64,000 nt of DNA from Desulforamulus putei DSM 12395. Lineage in GTDB: Bacteria; Bacillota; Desulfotomaculia; Desulfotomaculales; Desulfotomaculaceae. Below, piece after piece: positions 35,808 through 43,754 of this stretch. The DNA lies in the NCBI RefSeq assembly GCF_900129195.1, contig NZ_FQUY01000003.1, positions 62,001-126,000 of the forward strand. Reading direction: 5' to 3'. Below the pieces are notes generated by a model, which saw nothing but the letters and a program-made list of their open reading frames with translations, was not told the origin of the DNA and searched no databases. Both the position numbers and the translations under genes were made by a program. Position 1 is the stretch's first letter. Every line of letters starts with the position of its first letter.

Positions 35808-35933
35808 GGTATACCTAAAATAAATTGGTAAACCTTGCAAAATTACGTTGACCATTGAATTATCTATGGTATACTAAAAGTATACCGGTTTACCTAAGTA
35901 AACCTGAGCAAATTCAAGGAGGTTGAGTATACC
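35808..35933 (+). promoter_or_regulatory. Promoter with an array of GGTATACC-like operators
   Basis: TTGACC (35848-35853) and TATACT (35870-35875) form a strong sigma-A promoter. GGTATACC (35808), GGTATAC...GTATACC (35868-35886), GGTTTACC (35887), GTAAACC (35898) and GTATACC (35927) surround it. This strongly suggests autoregulation. Confidence 0.7.
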
Positions 35934-36716
35934 ATGGCCACAGTGGCTTTTACGGTGAAAGTCGATGAGGAAGTCAGGGATCAATTGCAGGAGGCCATCC
36001 AGAATTCTAATATGACGGCCGGTGAGTTTGTAGCCAGGTTGATAGGTTCCTACCAGGCGGCCCAGGCCAGGGAGACCATGGCCCAGGTGAAGGAGTTGGA
36101 ACAGCTCAGGCACCACTTGGGCAGGGTGGAGGAAATCTATATCAGCCTGGTCAAGGGTGCCCAGGACCGCCAGGAGGCTGATGCCGAGCGCATCGCCCGG
36201 GCGGAGGCGGAGGCTCAGGCGGCCAAGGCCGAAGCTCACGAGAGGGAAAAGCAGGCGGCAGCGGCCATTGAGTCGGCCAACGAACGGGTACAGCAGGCCG
36301 AAGCCCAGGTTGCCCTCTTGCGGGAGCAGACAGCTAAGGAGTTGGCAGAAATGAAAGAAGCCCTGGAGAGGGCAGAGAACGCGCGGGAACAATCCAACCG
36401 GTTGGCCAGCCTGGCGGAGCAGGCCGCAGCGGCCGCCGAGACCAGGGCGAAAAACTTAGAGGAACAGGCAGCCCAGGCGACAGCCTACCGGCAGGAAAGG
36501 GACAGCTTGGCCCAGCAGTTAAAGCAAGCCCAGGAGGCCCTGGAACGGGCCGCAGAGCGGGCGGAATTGGATAAAGAAAAGGCGGTGCTGGCGGCCCAGC
36601 GGGAAATGATGAAGGAGATTAGGGAACTGCAAGAGGCCTTGGCCCGGTGCCGGGAAGAGAAGGTGGTGTTGGAGGTAGAGTTGGCCAGGTTCAAGAATTC
36701 TACTCACAATGCCTAA
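35934..36716 (+). CDS. DNA-binding coiled-coil protein (ribbon-helix-helix-like N-terminus, KfrA-like)
   Basis: 260 residues. The first 45 (VAFTVKVDEEVRDQLQEAIQ, then MTAGEFVARLIGSY) look like a ribbon-helix-helix DNA-binding motif. The rest is an uninterrupted Ala/Glu/Gln/Arg-rich coiled coil of about 200 residues. Plasmid KfrA proteins share this plan of DNA-binding head and long coil, though with a different head, and act in partition and autoregulation. The ATG follows AAGGAGGTTGAG, and the gene is preceded by an array of GGTATACC-like operators, so it probably represses itself. Confidence 0.65.
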   Translation: MATVAFTVKVDEEVRDQLQEAIQNSNMTAGEFVARLIGSYQAAQARETMAQVKELEQLRHHLGRVEEIYISLVKGAQDRQEADAERIARAEAEAQAAKAEAHEREKQAAAAIESANERVQQAEAQVALLREQTAKELAEMKEALERAENAREQSNRLASLAEQAAAAAETRAKNLEEQAAQATAYRQERDSLAQQLKQAQEALERAAERAELDKEKAVLAAQREMMKEIRELQEALARCREEKVVLEVELARFKNSTHNA

Positions 36717-36795
36717 TAGTATCGTGGACTTGAGGTTATTCAAGGTTTTATAATGGCATTAAGGGATACTCCAGGTTACGGAGGTAATAAGGGGG

Positions 36796-37113
36796 GTGGT
36801 CTTGGTGGAAATCATTGAGTTAATGGCCAGGGATATAGCCAGTAAATTTAATCCATTAAAGGTTATTGTTTTTGGTTCCTGGGCCAGAGGGGAAGCAGGG
36901 TCGGACAGTGATGTGGATTTACTGGTTATTCTTAACTGTACAAGGGATAAAAAAAGAGATATGCAGGTTGCCATAAGAAAAGAGCTGCGGAAATTCAAGG
37001 TTCCCAAGGACATAGTGGTAGCAACGCCAGAGGATATTGAGGAATATAAGGATGCTTGGTGGACTGTCTACCACCCCGCCCTGCAAGAAGGGAAGGTGCT
37101 TTATGAGCAGTAA
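36796..37113 (+). CDS. MNT-type minimal nucleotidyltransferase
   Basis: 105 residues with the nucleotidyltransferase core GSWARGEAGSDSDVDLLV (about residues 27-44), holding the catalytic G-S and the D-x-D pair. Such proteins usually pair with a HEPN protein as a toxin-antitoxin module; the next gene is not a recognisable HEPN protein, so it may be orphan. GTG 36796 follows AAGGGGGG closely; GTG 36805 is an alternative start. Confidence 0.8.
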   Translation: MVLVEIIELMARDIASKFNPLKVIVFGSWARGEAGSDSDVDLLVILNCTRDKKRDMQVAIRKELRKFKVPKDIVVATPEDIEEYKDAWWTVYHPALQEGKVLYEQ

Positions 37114-37136
37114 GAAGCACCTCGAATTCCGGTAAA

Positions 37137-37583
37137 GTGATACCTAAGAGAAATGGTGTGATAAAGGAAATGATGAAAGTCAAAAAAGAAGAATTATACA
37201 AACTAATTGAAAAATTGTCTTACGATGAATTAGAAATAACAATAAATTATGTCAAAAATTTAATTAATAATGAAGATTTAAATAATAGAAAGTATAGAAC
37301 TAGATTAAAAAGCGGAAAAGTTTTTTGTGATGGAGAAAGAAAATTTGTATATAAAACTGCTCATATTGACATGGCTGAAATAGAAATTTTAGATTTTGGA
37401 TGCAGCTTTGCAAACCAAGCTAAAATTATCTCTGGCAAACTCAAAGGTAAAGGGTTATCAACAACAAAGATGTATAATAGCATAGAAGAAGCCCTAAACA
37501 ATATAATAGATTTGATCGAAGACGAAATAATTGAAGACCCATTTGTAATCAAATGTGAAGAAATTATAAATAGAACACACTAA
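37137..37583 (+). CDS. AT-rich hypothetical gene
   Basis: Up to 148 residues, lysine-, isoleucine- and asparagine-rich, with a helical N-terminal part (VKKEELYKLIEKLSYDELEI) and a C-terminal acidic helix (NNIIDLIEDEIIEDP). The base composition is far more AT-rich than in the flanking genes, pointing to recent separate acquisition. The start is uncertain (GTG 37137 or 37158, ATG 37170). I do not recognise the family. A perfect terminator overlaps the stop. Confidence 0.6.
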   Translation: MIPKRNGVIKEMMKVKKEELYKLIEKLSYDELEITINYVKNLINNEDLNNRKYRTRLKSGKVFCDGERKFVYKTAHIDMAEIEILDFGCSFANQAKIISGKLKGKGLSTTKMYNSIEEALNNIIDLIEDEIIEDPFVIKCEEIINRTH

Positions 37584-37614
37584 CAAAACCGCCATATGGC
37601 GGTTTTGTTAGTGT
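37577..37614 (+). terminator. Terminator, 17-bp perfect stem
   Basis: 37577-37593 pairs with 37598-37614 around loop ATAT; the left arm contains the stop codon of the AT-rich gene. Confidence 0.75.
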
Positions 37615-37653
37615 ATGTAGTTTGGAATAAATTTTTATAAAGGAGTTGAAACA

Positions 37654-37863
37654 ATGAAGAACATGAGAGAAATTCAAATATTAAGTATGCTGCAAAGTGG
37701 CCCGCAAACCGTTGAAAGCATTGCTAAAGTATTGTATCCCAAAGGAAGGGGGTGTGGAAGAATGAAAAAGCAAAGATTATATGCTCTTATTTACCATTTG
37801 AGAAAAAAGGGTCATAATATTGTTTTTAAAGATGGTAAATATTGTTTAAAATTTTATCAGTAA
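37654..37863 (+). CDS. Small winged-helix DNA-binding protein
   Basis: 69 residues: IQILSMLQSGPQTVESIAKVL, then RLYALIYHLRKKGHNIVF, then DGKYCL is a winged helix with its wing. The ATG follows AAAGGAGTTG. The gene converges on, and overlaps by 38 nt, the XRE regulator on the other strand, so the two transcripts would collide. The target is unknown. Confidence 0.65.
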   Translation: MKNMREIQILSMLQSGPQTVESIAKVLYPKGRGCGRMKKQRLYALIYHLRKKGHNIVFKDGKYCLKFYQ

Positions 37864-38632
37864 ATAATAACCCTGTCTCTAAGCAAACAGTTATCTTTTT
37901 TGGAGGTGTTATATCTTGGTATAAATGTGCCTCAATAAATCTATCTTCAAGGTTTATTGACAATGATTTAAATAATAGCATGCATATATCAATAAGCCAG
38001 CAATCTTCTTTGAAAGTATGTTTAGATTGTAAAATAATTGCTTCAATGATATCTTTATCTTTATTTAATATATTACTTTCAATATAATCCAAGTTAATAG
38101 CCTTAACAATGTCAACATATCCTTGGAAATAAGTAATTAAAGATAATACTTTGGGAGAGAATATAATTTCGTTATTATATCCATAACTATAACTTTTTTC
38201 AATAAATAAATTAAATATTAACTTTCTTAGAAGATCTCTTCCAAAGCCGAACATAAATCCTTGATCACAAATATTGATAATAGATTTAATAAAATTTTCC
38301 CTCAACATGGATTCAGTAAAGCTTTCTCTTAAGCTTATTTTTTTCTTAATTACAGGACTTAGATTGTCTTTTCTATTAATAACTAGGGTTGAAAAAAAGT
38401 CATACTGATATAATTTTTCAAGTTCATCAAGGAACATAAACAGCTTTTTTTCAGGAAAAGGTCTTTGACCAGTTTCGCATAAAACTACATCAGTCTGGCT
38501 TAACTTGGTTTTTTTAGCAAATTCTCTAGTAGTTAAATCTAAAGAAGTCCTAATTAATTTCAATATATTTCCAGGGCGAAGTCTATAGACTTGAAAATCA
38601 CAGAAAAAATTAGCAAAATCACGATTCTGCAC
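37826..38632 (-). CDS. XRE-type regulator with long helical C-terminal domain
   Basis: 268 residues, AT-rich. The N-terminal HTH (about 18-60) reads GNILKLIRTSLDLTTREFAKKTKLSQTDVVLCETGQRP. The remaining 200 residues are helical and resemble no family I know; Rgg/PlcR-type tetratricopeptide regulators have similar size but are not demonstrated here. It is divergent from the secreted-protein genes at 38859-42292 and could control them. The 38633-38858 gap holds both promoters' space and a short ACAAAA-rich stretch. Confidence 0.65.
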   Translation of the reverse strand: MQNRDFANFFCDFQVYRLRPGNILKLIRTSLDLTTREFAKKTKLSQTDVVLCETGQRPFPEKKLFMFLDELEKLYQYDFFSTLVINRKDNLSPVIKKKISLRESFTESMLRENFIKSIINICDQGFMFGFGRDLLRKLIFNLFIEKSYSYGYNNEIIFSPKVLSLITYFQGYVDIVKAINLDYIESNILNKDKDIIEAIILQSKHTFKEDCWLIDICMLLFKSLSINLEDRFIEAHLYQDITPPKKITVCLETGLLFTDKILNNIYHL

Positions 38633-38858
38633 AGAATTTGACTCTCCTTGCCTTTTTTAGCGATATATACAGTTTACTTTATTTCCGTGTGATGCTAAAA
38701 TCATAATCAGTGAATCTGCACATCATAGGACGCAAGCAGTTAAACTTTTAGAAAAAAAAGATGCTGTTATTTGTATTATATCACAAAAATCACAAAACCC
38801 ACAAAACCCGGAACGGCCCGGGCAAACCGCCGATTAAGCCAAAAAAAGGGGGAATAGT

Positions 38859-39185
38859 ATGCATATTTTTCCCGTAGCTGTTGCAAAATCTGACATCGTT
38901 TACGTCGCCGACCTGGACGGCGTGGTAAAATTTTCCATGCCAAAGGAAAAAGCGGAAAAATTTGTAAAAAAGGGAAAGGGGGAATGGGTCAGTCCAAATT
39001 TAGTTCAAGCGCTAGTTCGTCTGCGAGCGCCGCGTCGCGCGATGAAAACTGACGACATAATCTTCACTGACCACTTTTCCGATTCCAAAAATTGGAAAGC
39101 AGGGGTGGTGGAGAGGGAAAGAGTTAGTGAACAAAATGCAAAGAATGTTTTGAAGTATTTTAAAAAAAGAGGTGAAACTTTATGA
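38859..39185 (+). CDS. Hypothetical protein preceding the secreted stalk-domain gene
   Basis: 108 residues, no signal peptide. The first part repeats short strands (DIVYVADLDGVVKFSMPKEK); the end is basic and helical. I do not recognise it. ATG 38859 follows AGGGGGAAT. Its stop region overlaps the next ATG by 4 nt, so it is translated with the secreted protein. It contains a local GC-rich run of arginine codons (RLRAPRRAMK). Confidence 0.5.
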   Translation: MHIFPVAVAKSDIVYVADLDGVVKFSMPKEKAEKFVKKGKGEWVSPNLVQALVRLRAPRRAMKTDDIIFTDHFSDSKNWKAGVVERERVSEQNAKNVLKYFKKRGETL

Positions 39186-40093
39186 AAAAACTTATGTCAG
39201 CAATTTTAACCTGTGCCCTGACCCTGTCCCTGGCCGCCGGCGCTATGGCGGAACAAAAAGAACAGGTGAACGTTTATGAGCAAAACAAACTGGTCAAAAG
39301 CGTAGTCTTTGCAGTTGGTCAAAAAGAATACTTCGTTGATGGCAAGACACCAGGCGTGAAGATGGACGTCGCCCCGTATATAAGCCAAAACCGGACGTTT
39401 GTGCCGGTACGCTACCTGGGCAATGCCCTGGGCGTGACGGACGAAAACATCTCCTGGGATACGAAAACCAGCAAAGCTAAGCTGACCCTGGGTAGCCGGT
39501 CAGCCGAGCTGACCATCGGCAAGAAGCAGATTATCTCCAACGGCAAAGTGGTTGAAGCAGACGTAGCCCCGGAACTGAAAAGCGGCCGTACCTACCTGCC
39601 CGCCCGGTTCGTGGCTGAGGCCCTGGGCTACCGGGTGGACTTCATCGATGGCCTGGTGGTGTGCTACCCGGAAGGCAGTCAGAAGCCGGACATTTCGGCA
39701 GTGAAGCAGTACATTAATCAGCAACAGCCTCCGGTGCAGCAGGGTGAGACATACAACCTGAACGGGTACACCGTGCCGAAGAAGCCGAAGACGGATTTGA
39801 AGATTGTGTACGGGGATGCAGAAAAAGTGAACAAGGTTGAACTTAATATTGCCATCATCGTTCCCTATCGTGATGTGCAAAAACAGTGTGATGAAGCAGA
39901 ACAAATTCTGGCAAGCAAGTTTGGCCAGGCCTTTGCCAAGCAGTTGGTGGACTTAGCCCGGCAGAAAACTGACCCGGAACAAGAAATCTACAAAGACTTT
40001 ACCGGCCCAAACGGCGAAAGCATTGAGGTTTCTTCTCCCTGGGGAGCCACCAGAACCAGCATTGTTGTATGGAGTCCCAAAGGAGGTCGATAA
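39182..40093 (+). CDS. Secreted stalk-domain protein (copper amine oxidase N-like domain)
   Basis: 303 residues with a clear signal peptide (MKKLMSAILTCALTLSLAAG, then AMAEQ). Two stalk-like segments follow: DVAPYISQNRTFVPVRYLGN and DVAPELKSGRTYLPARFVAE, each with the R-x-(F/Y)-(V/L)-P-x-R signature of the PF07833 domain found in secreted Firmicute proteins. The C-terminal third is a helical, unrelated domain. It is probably exported and cell-wall associated. It heads a three-gene secreted cargo set in the skin-like element. Confidence 0.8.
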   Translation: MKKLMSAILTCALTLSLAAGAMAEQKEQVNVYEQNKLVKSVVFAVGQKEYFVDGKTPGVKMDVAPYISQNRTFVPVRYLGNALGVTDENISWDTKTSKAKLTLGSRSAELTIGKKQIISNGKVVEADVAPELKSGRTYLPARFVAEALGYRVDFIDGLVVCYPEGSQKPDISAVKQYINQQQPPVQQGETYNLNGYTVPKKPKTDLKIVYGDAEKVNKVELNIAIIVPYRDVQKQCDEAEQILASKFGQAFAKQLVDLARQKTDPEQEIYKDFTGPNGESIEVSSPWGATRTSIVVWSPKGGR

Positions 40094-40094
40094 G

Positions 40095-41915
40095 ATGAGA
40101 AAAAGACTTGTCTTACTCCTGCTCATGCTCATACTGTTCTGCTTTACCTCTGTGGCTTGGGCGGACACACCGCCCCGGACTATAGACGAAGCCCTAGCAG
40201 TGGCCAACGACGAAATAAAAGCTAAAAACGATGGACGCAATTATTTCAAAGCCACCAACAAAAACAATAAACCCATTAACACCAGCCTGTGGGAATTCCG
40301 CAGGTTGTTTGTTTATGGCGCGCCTTCCGGCTACGACCCGGCCACTGGAAACAATCGGTACCTGGGTGAGACCATGCAGGGCGAAGCGTATACCAATACC
40401 CTGTTCCGCCACGATGCCTGGGAGGGCGGTTTGATTAACGATCGTAACTGGATACCATATCCCTGGTCTAACAATGCAGTCAAAGCCCACCTCCAGCGCA
40501 TGGGAGAACAAACGTTGGATAAAAACAACCTTTTCAACAACAACCCGGCCTACAATGCCAGTATCAAGCGGGGATTGAAAGAATACTTCAAACCCGGCGG
40601 CAACGTACAACTATACTTCCGGGACGACAACACACCCTGGCACCAGTACGTCCACGTACTGCAGCCGCCGACCAAATATACCTGGGGCATGGGCCGCATG
40701 TGGCACCAGAAAAGCGATGGCTCCATTTGGTATTTAACCATACCTATGGCGCCGCTGATTATGACAGAAGAACCCAACCTGGTAGCAGTAAACATTAACA
40801 CTGGCTTACAGCAGGGACAGAAAGCAAAGCCGGGGCAAAAACTCACCGGCAAATTTACTGTTGAAAATGAAAGCGGCCAAAACTTCAGCCGTATACCCGT
40901 TGGTGTTTGGCACCAAAACACCCCGGTAAAACTCTTTGACCCCATTGGCAGACAGGTCGATGGATACACCGATCTGAAAGCAGGTGAAGTCAAAGAGTTT
41001 TATTTTGACTACACTGTGGAAGAAAACAGCACCTTAAAAGGCGCGATAGACCATGAACCGGAGACCGAAAACACTGTTTCAGAAAGCAACGAAAACGATA
41101 ACGTTTTAGAAGTAAAAGTACCATTGGTACAGGACAACCTATGGGTAGAAATCATTGACTACACCAAAGAAGCCCAGGTGGGCGGTACAGCTACAGTTAG
41201 AGCCCGTATCCACAATGAACGGGGAGAATTACTTACATCCCGCCTGGTCTGGAAGGTTAATGGAGTAATCATGAAAGACATCCCCAACTACGACATAATT
41301 GGTACCTTGGAGAACAGCCTTACCTTCACCATGCCCAAGGATGCTGCTGTTGTAACCGTAGAAATTAACCCTGACCGAAATAAACCGGCAAATGAGACAA
41401 GCTACGAGGACAACAAAGCAACCTGTACGGTTAACCCTATAGTAATAGTAATTCCGCCGGATCATGATTCATCAAGAGAACTAAAAATAAAAATCAGCGC
41501 ACCTTCCCGGGTTAAAGCCTTTACGAAATGGAAATACACAGTGACAGTCACGACAAACTATCCACCACCGCCGCCGCCACCGGATGGTCCTGAGCCGAAG
41601 CCACCCATAATCACAATGAATATGAGCGCCACCGGCCAAAACATAGACTTCAATATAGGGTATCGCATTGATGACGGCTACCAAAAAATTATTCCGGTAA
41701 AGAAAACCGACAAAAAAGTTTTCAGTGCCGGTTGGGGAAAGAATACACATACTTTTACCTACGAGTACCCTGCCACAGGCATATACGGTAAACCAGTCAC
41801 CGTAATCATCAAGGCAAATGCTACAAGTTCAGAAGGGCAATCTGCAAGCGATACAGCCATTGTGAAAATTGACCCTTACCCGATACCGCAAACTGAGAGA
41901 CAGTTAATTAAGTAA
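40095..41915 (+). CDS. Secreted multi-domain protein with CARDB-like repeats
   Basis: 606 residues starting at ATG 40095 behind AAGGAGGTCG; signal peptide RKRLVLLLLMLILFCFTSVA. The N-terminal 220 residues are aromatic-rich and of unknown fold (GEAYTNTLFRHDAWEGG, DDNTPWHQYVHVL). Then come at least two CARDB-like adhesion modules (NLVAVNINTGLQQGQKAKPG, and NLWVEIIDYTKEAQVGGTAT) and a Pro-rich linker (PPPPPPPDGPEPKPP) before a last beta-rich domain. It looks like a surface or matrix protein, perhaps related to the clostridial Athe_2463 group, which I could not check. Confidence 0.7.
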   Translation: MRKRLVLLLLMLILFCFTSVAWADTPPRTIDEALAVANDEIKAKNDGRNYFKATNKNNKPINTSLWEFRRLFVYGAPSGYDPATGNNRYLGETMQGEAYTNTLFRHDAWEGGLINDRNWIPYPWSNNAVKAHLQRMGEQTLDKNNLFNNNPAYNASIKRGLKEYFKPGGNVQLYFRDDNTPWHQYVHVLQPPTKYTWGMGRMWHQKSDGSIWYLTIPMAPLIMTEEPNLVAVNINTGLQQGQKAKPGQKLTGKFTVENESGQNFSRIPVGVWHQNTPVKLFDPIGRQVDGYTDLKAGEVKEFYFDYTVEENSTLKGAIDHEPETENTVSESNENDNVLEVKVPLVQDNLWVEIIDYTKEAQVGGTATVRARIHNERGELLTSRLVWKVNGVIMKDIPNYDIIGTLENSLTFTMPKDAAVVTVEINPDRNKPANETSYEDNKATCTVNPIVIVIPPDHDSSRELKIKISAPSRVKAFTKWKYTVTVTTNYPPPPPPPDGPEPKPPIITMNMSATGQNIDFNIGYRIDDGYQKIIPVKKTDKKVFSAGWGKNTHTFTYEYPATGIYGKPVTVIIKANATSSEGQSASDTAIVKIDPYPIPQTERQLIK

Positions 41916-41935
41916 AAAAAACGGAGGTATAGCAA

Positions 41936-42292
41936 ATGAAAAAAATATTTTTGCTTCTATTCACGCTTCTTTTCGTTTTTTCGAGCACTGCTAACAACAC
42001 CGCGGCGGCAAAAGAAGTCAACATAGGCAAAGACGTAGTGGTGAAAATATTATTAGAAGAAAATGGAAATATAGAAAAAGAAGTAATGTTTCTGCCGCTT
42101 CGCAAGTCATGCGAAGCGCTCGGCTACAAAGTCGACTGGGAAGTAAATTCAAACCGCGCAAAAGTATACAAAAACGGAGCTGAAGTTCTAGTTGTCCAGC
42201 CCGGTTGTGAAGCCATTCTGCTTGACAATAAAATATATGTTAGCAGCACCGTTTTTGAAGAAAAATTTTCTGTTCGAGTTAAGAAAAAATGA
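41936..42292 (+). CDS. Short secreted stalk-domain protein
   Basis: 118 residues with a signal peptide (IFLLLFTLLFVFSST) and one stalk-type domain (EVMFLPLRKSCEALGYKVDW, then AKVYKNGAEVLVV). It is half the size of the 39182 protein and AT-rich. The Shine-Dalgarno is ACGGAGG. It may be a truncated paralogue or a single-domain partner of the two preceding exported proteins. Confidence 0.65.
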   Translation: MKKIFLLLFTLLFVFSSTANNTAAAKEVNIGKDVVVKILLEENGNIEKEVMFLPLRKSCEALGYKVDWEVNSNRAKVYKNGAEVLVVQPGCEAILLDNKIYVSSTVFEEKFSVRVKKK

Positions 42293-42395
42293 TTGAAGAA
42301 GAAAAATGTGGTAAAATGGCAATCGGGAATACATAACTAACTAACGGGCCTCACCTACCGGGGATGGAAACATCTTTGAAAGGGGGTGAGGCGGG

Positions 42396-42482
42396 ATGAT
42401 TACCATAAGTGATGCAGTACAAATCGTGATAGCGGTAATACTCCTGTTAACCCTCGTGAACCAAATGATTTACCGGCGTTAG
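42396..42482 (+). CDS. Holin-like type I toxin (Hol-Tox family), 28 residues
   Basis: The peptide MITISDAVQIVIAVILLLTL plus NQMIYRR is one membrane helix with a basic end. The ITISDA...I beginning is the pattern of the putative holin-like toxins (TxpA/BsrG relatives) of Firmicutes. The ATG follows a very strong AAAGGGGGTGAGG. A 16-bp terminator hairpin lies just downstream, and inverted arms enclose the transcript, both typical of type I toxin mRNAs. No antisense RNA promoter could be assigned by eye. It probably stabilises the element. Confidence 0.75.
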   Translation: MITISDAVQIVIAVILLLTLVNQMIYRR

Positions 42483-42488
42483 TAGTAG

Positions 42489-42527
42489 TTGAACCCTTAA
42501 ACTGTTCGCAGCAGTTTAAGGGTTCAA
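42489..42527. terminator. Terminator of the toxin transcript
   Basis: A 16-bp perfect stem (42489-42504 with 42512-42527) and a 7-nt loop lie 6 nt after the toxin stop codon. Confidence 0.75.
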
Positions 42528-42709
42528 GACGAAAACCTCGGTAGTTGAGGCAAGCGAGCCGTTTAGTTAGTTATCAGTATTCCCACTTATATTTTTATTA
42601 TACATAATTAAAAACCTTATATCAATAATTTTCCACCCTTTCTGATTCCAGGTACATATTAAAAAGTGATAAAATAAAATTAAAAGACTCCCAGGAGGAG
42701 TGTATATGA

Positions 42710-43477
42710 ATGTTTAAAAAAATTGATTCTCTTAAGAAAATCGTAGAAGCTAAACGACCTTTACATCCAGAATTAATGGCAACCATTGCTCAAAAATTTC
42801 GCGAAGAATGGACGTATAATTCCAATGCCATTGAAGGTAACACCATGACCTTGCAGGAAACGCTTTTCTTTTTGCGTGAGGGATTGACTGTACAGGGGCG
42901 TACCCTTCGAGAACATTTAGAGATGATTAATCATGCAGAAGCGGTAGATTACTTGCAAGATGCCATTAAACACCGTGATTTAACCGAAGGACTAATTAAA
43001 GAATTTCATGCCATACTTTTCTCGGGCATTAAGACTATGGCCGGAGGAGTTCCTGTGGTACCTGGGTCATATAAAACTAAGAATAATCATGTACTAACTG
43101 CCAGCGGTAAAATACACCACTATACGCCGGCTAGTCAGGTTCCGGTTGAGATGGAAAAGCTACTAAAGTGGTACAACGATAACAAAGGAAAGTTGCATAC
43201 CATTGAATTAGCAGCGCTTTTTCACCACAGGTTTGTTGCCATCCACCCTTTTCCGGACGGAAACGGTAGGGTAGGCAGATTGTGTATGAATTTTATTTTG
43301 ATGAAAAATGCTTATCCGCCAGCTATTATTCGCAAAGAAAACCGTAAAGAATATTACATTGCTTTAGAAGAAGCTGACCATGGCAACCCGCAGTTATTTA
43401 TAAATTTAGTGGCTGATGAGGTAACAAGGAATTTACAGTTGATGGTAGATGAAATCGAAAGAGCCCCAAAAAATTAA
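42710..43477 (+). CDS. Fic-domain protein (AMPylator type with N-terminal inhibitory motif)
   Basis: 255 residues. The catalytic Fic motif HPFPDGNGRVGR lies near residues 181-192. The N-terminal helix carries the inhibitory S-N-A-I-E-G-N motif, so this is a class II Fic protein in which inhibitor and enzyme are one chain. Such proteins usually transfer AMP to a hydroxyl group of a target protein. The target is unknown. ATG 42710 follows CAGGAGGAG. The gene is cargo in the skin-like element and ends in its own terminator. Confidence 0.88.
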   Translation: MFKKIDSLKKIVEAKRPLHPELMATIAQKFREEWTYNSNAIEGNTMTLQETLFFLREGLTVQGRTLREHLEMINHAEAVDYLQDAIKHRDLTEGLIKEFHAILFSGIKTMAGGVPVVPGSYKTKNNHVLTASGKIHHYTPASQVPVEMEKLLKWYNDNKGKLHTIELAALFHHRFVAIHPFPDGNGRVGRLCMNFILMKNAYPPAIIRKENRKEYYIALEEADHGNPQLFINLVADEVTRNLQLMVDEIERAPKN

Positions 43478-43498
43478 ATTAGTTCATGTATTAATAAG

Positions 43499-43518
43499 AC
43501 CGCCATTGTGCGGTTTTT
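43499..43518 (+). terminator. Terminator after the Fic gene
   Basis: ACCGC/GCGGT stem (43499-43503 with 43510-43514), loop CATTGT, followed by a T-rich tract. Confidence 0.6.
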
Positions 43519-43589
43519 AATTTTATAGCGGTTTTTTAAGCAAGTGTACAAACCGTATAAACATATTCTATGACAGGGGTGATATAGTT

Positions 43590-43754
43590 ATGAAAAAAAG
43601 CAGCAGCAATACTGTTTCCAGGCGGCCGGTTATTTCACTAACGGTTTGTTATTCACAAGATGGCGCAGGTTTAAATGATGCATACAAACTACTGGCCAAA
43701 AAGGTTATGGAACGGAGGTTAGCAGTTTGCGGGCGGCGGTCTATATCCGGGTAA
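43590..43754 (+). CDS. 54-residue protein overlapping the recombinase gene
   Basis: ATG 43590 opens a basic 54-residue frame (KKSSSNTVSRRPVISLTVCY..., then AYKLLAKKVMERR) that overlaps the recombinase start by 28 nt. Small basic genes in this position often accompany serine recombinases and could be excision factors, but I cannot assign one. A GGGGTG Shine-Dalgarno lies upstream. Confidence 0.45.
   Translation: MKKSSSNTVSRRPVISLTVCYSQDGAGLNDAYKLLAKKVMERRLAVCGRRSISG

Larger units (their letters stand above)
42325..42584. repeat. Long-range inverted repeat enclosing the holin-like toxin gene
   Basis: GGGAATAC, ATAACTAACTAA and GGGC(C)TC at 42325-42352 are matched in inverse at 42556-42584 with small gaps. 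The arms would pair the 5' and 3' ends of the toxin mRNA. Confidence 0.6.
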
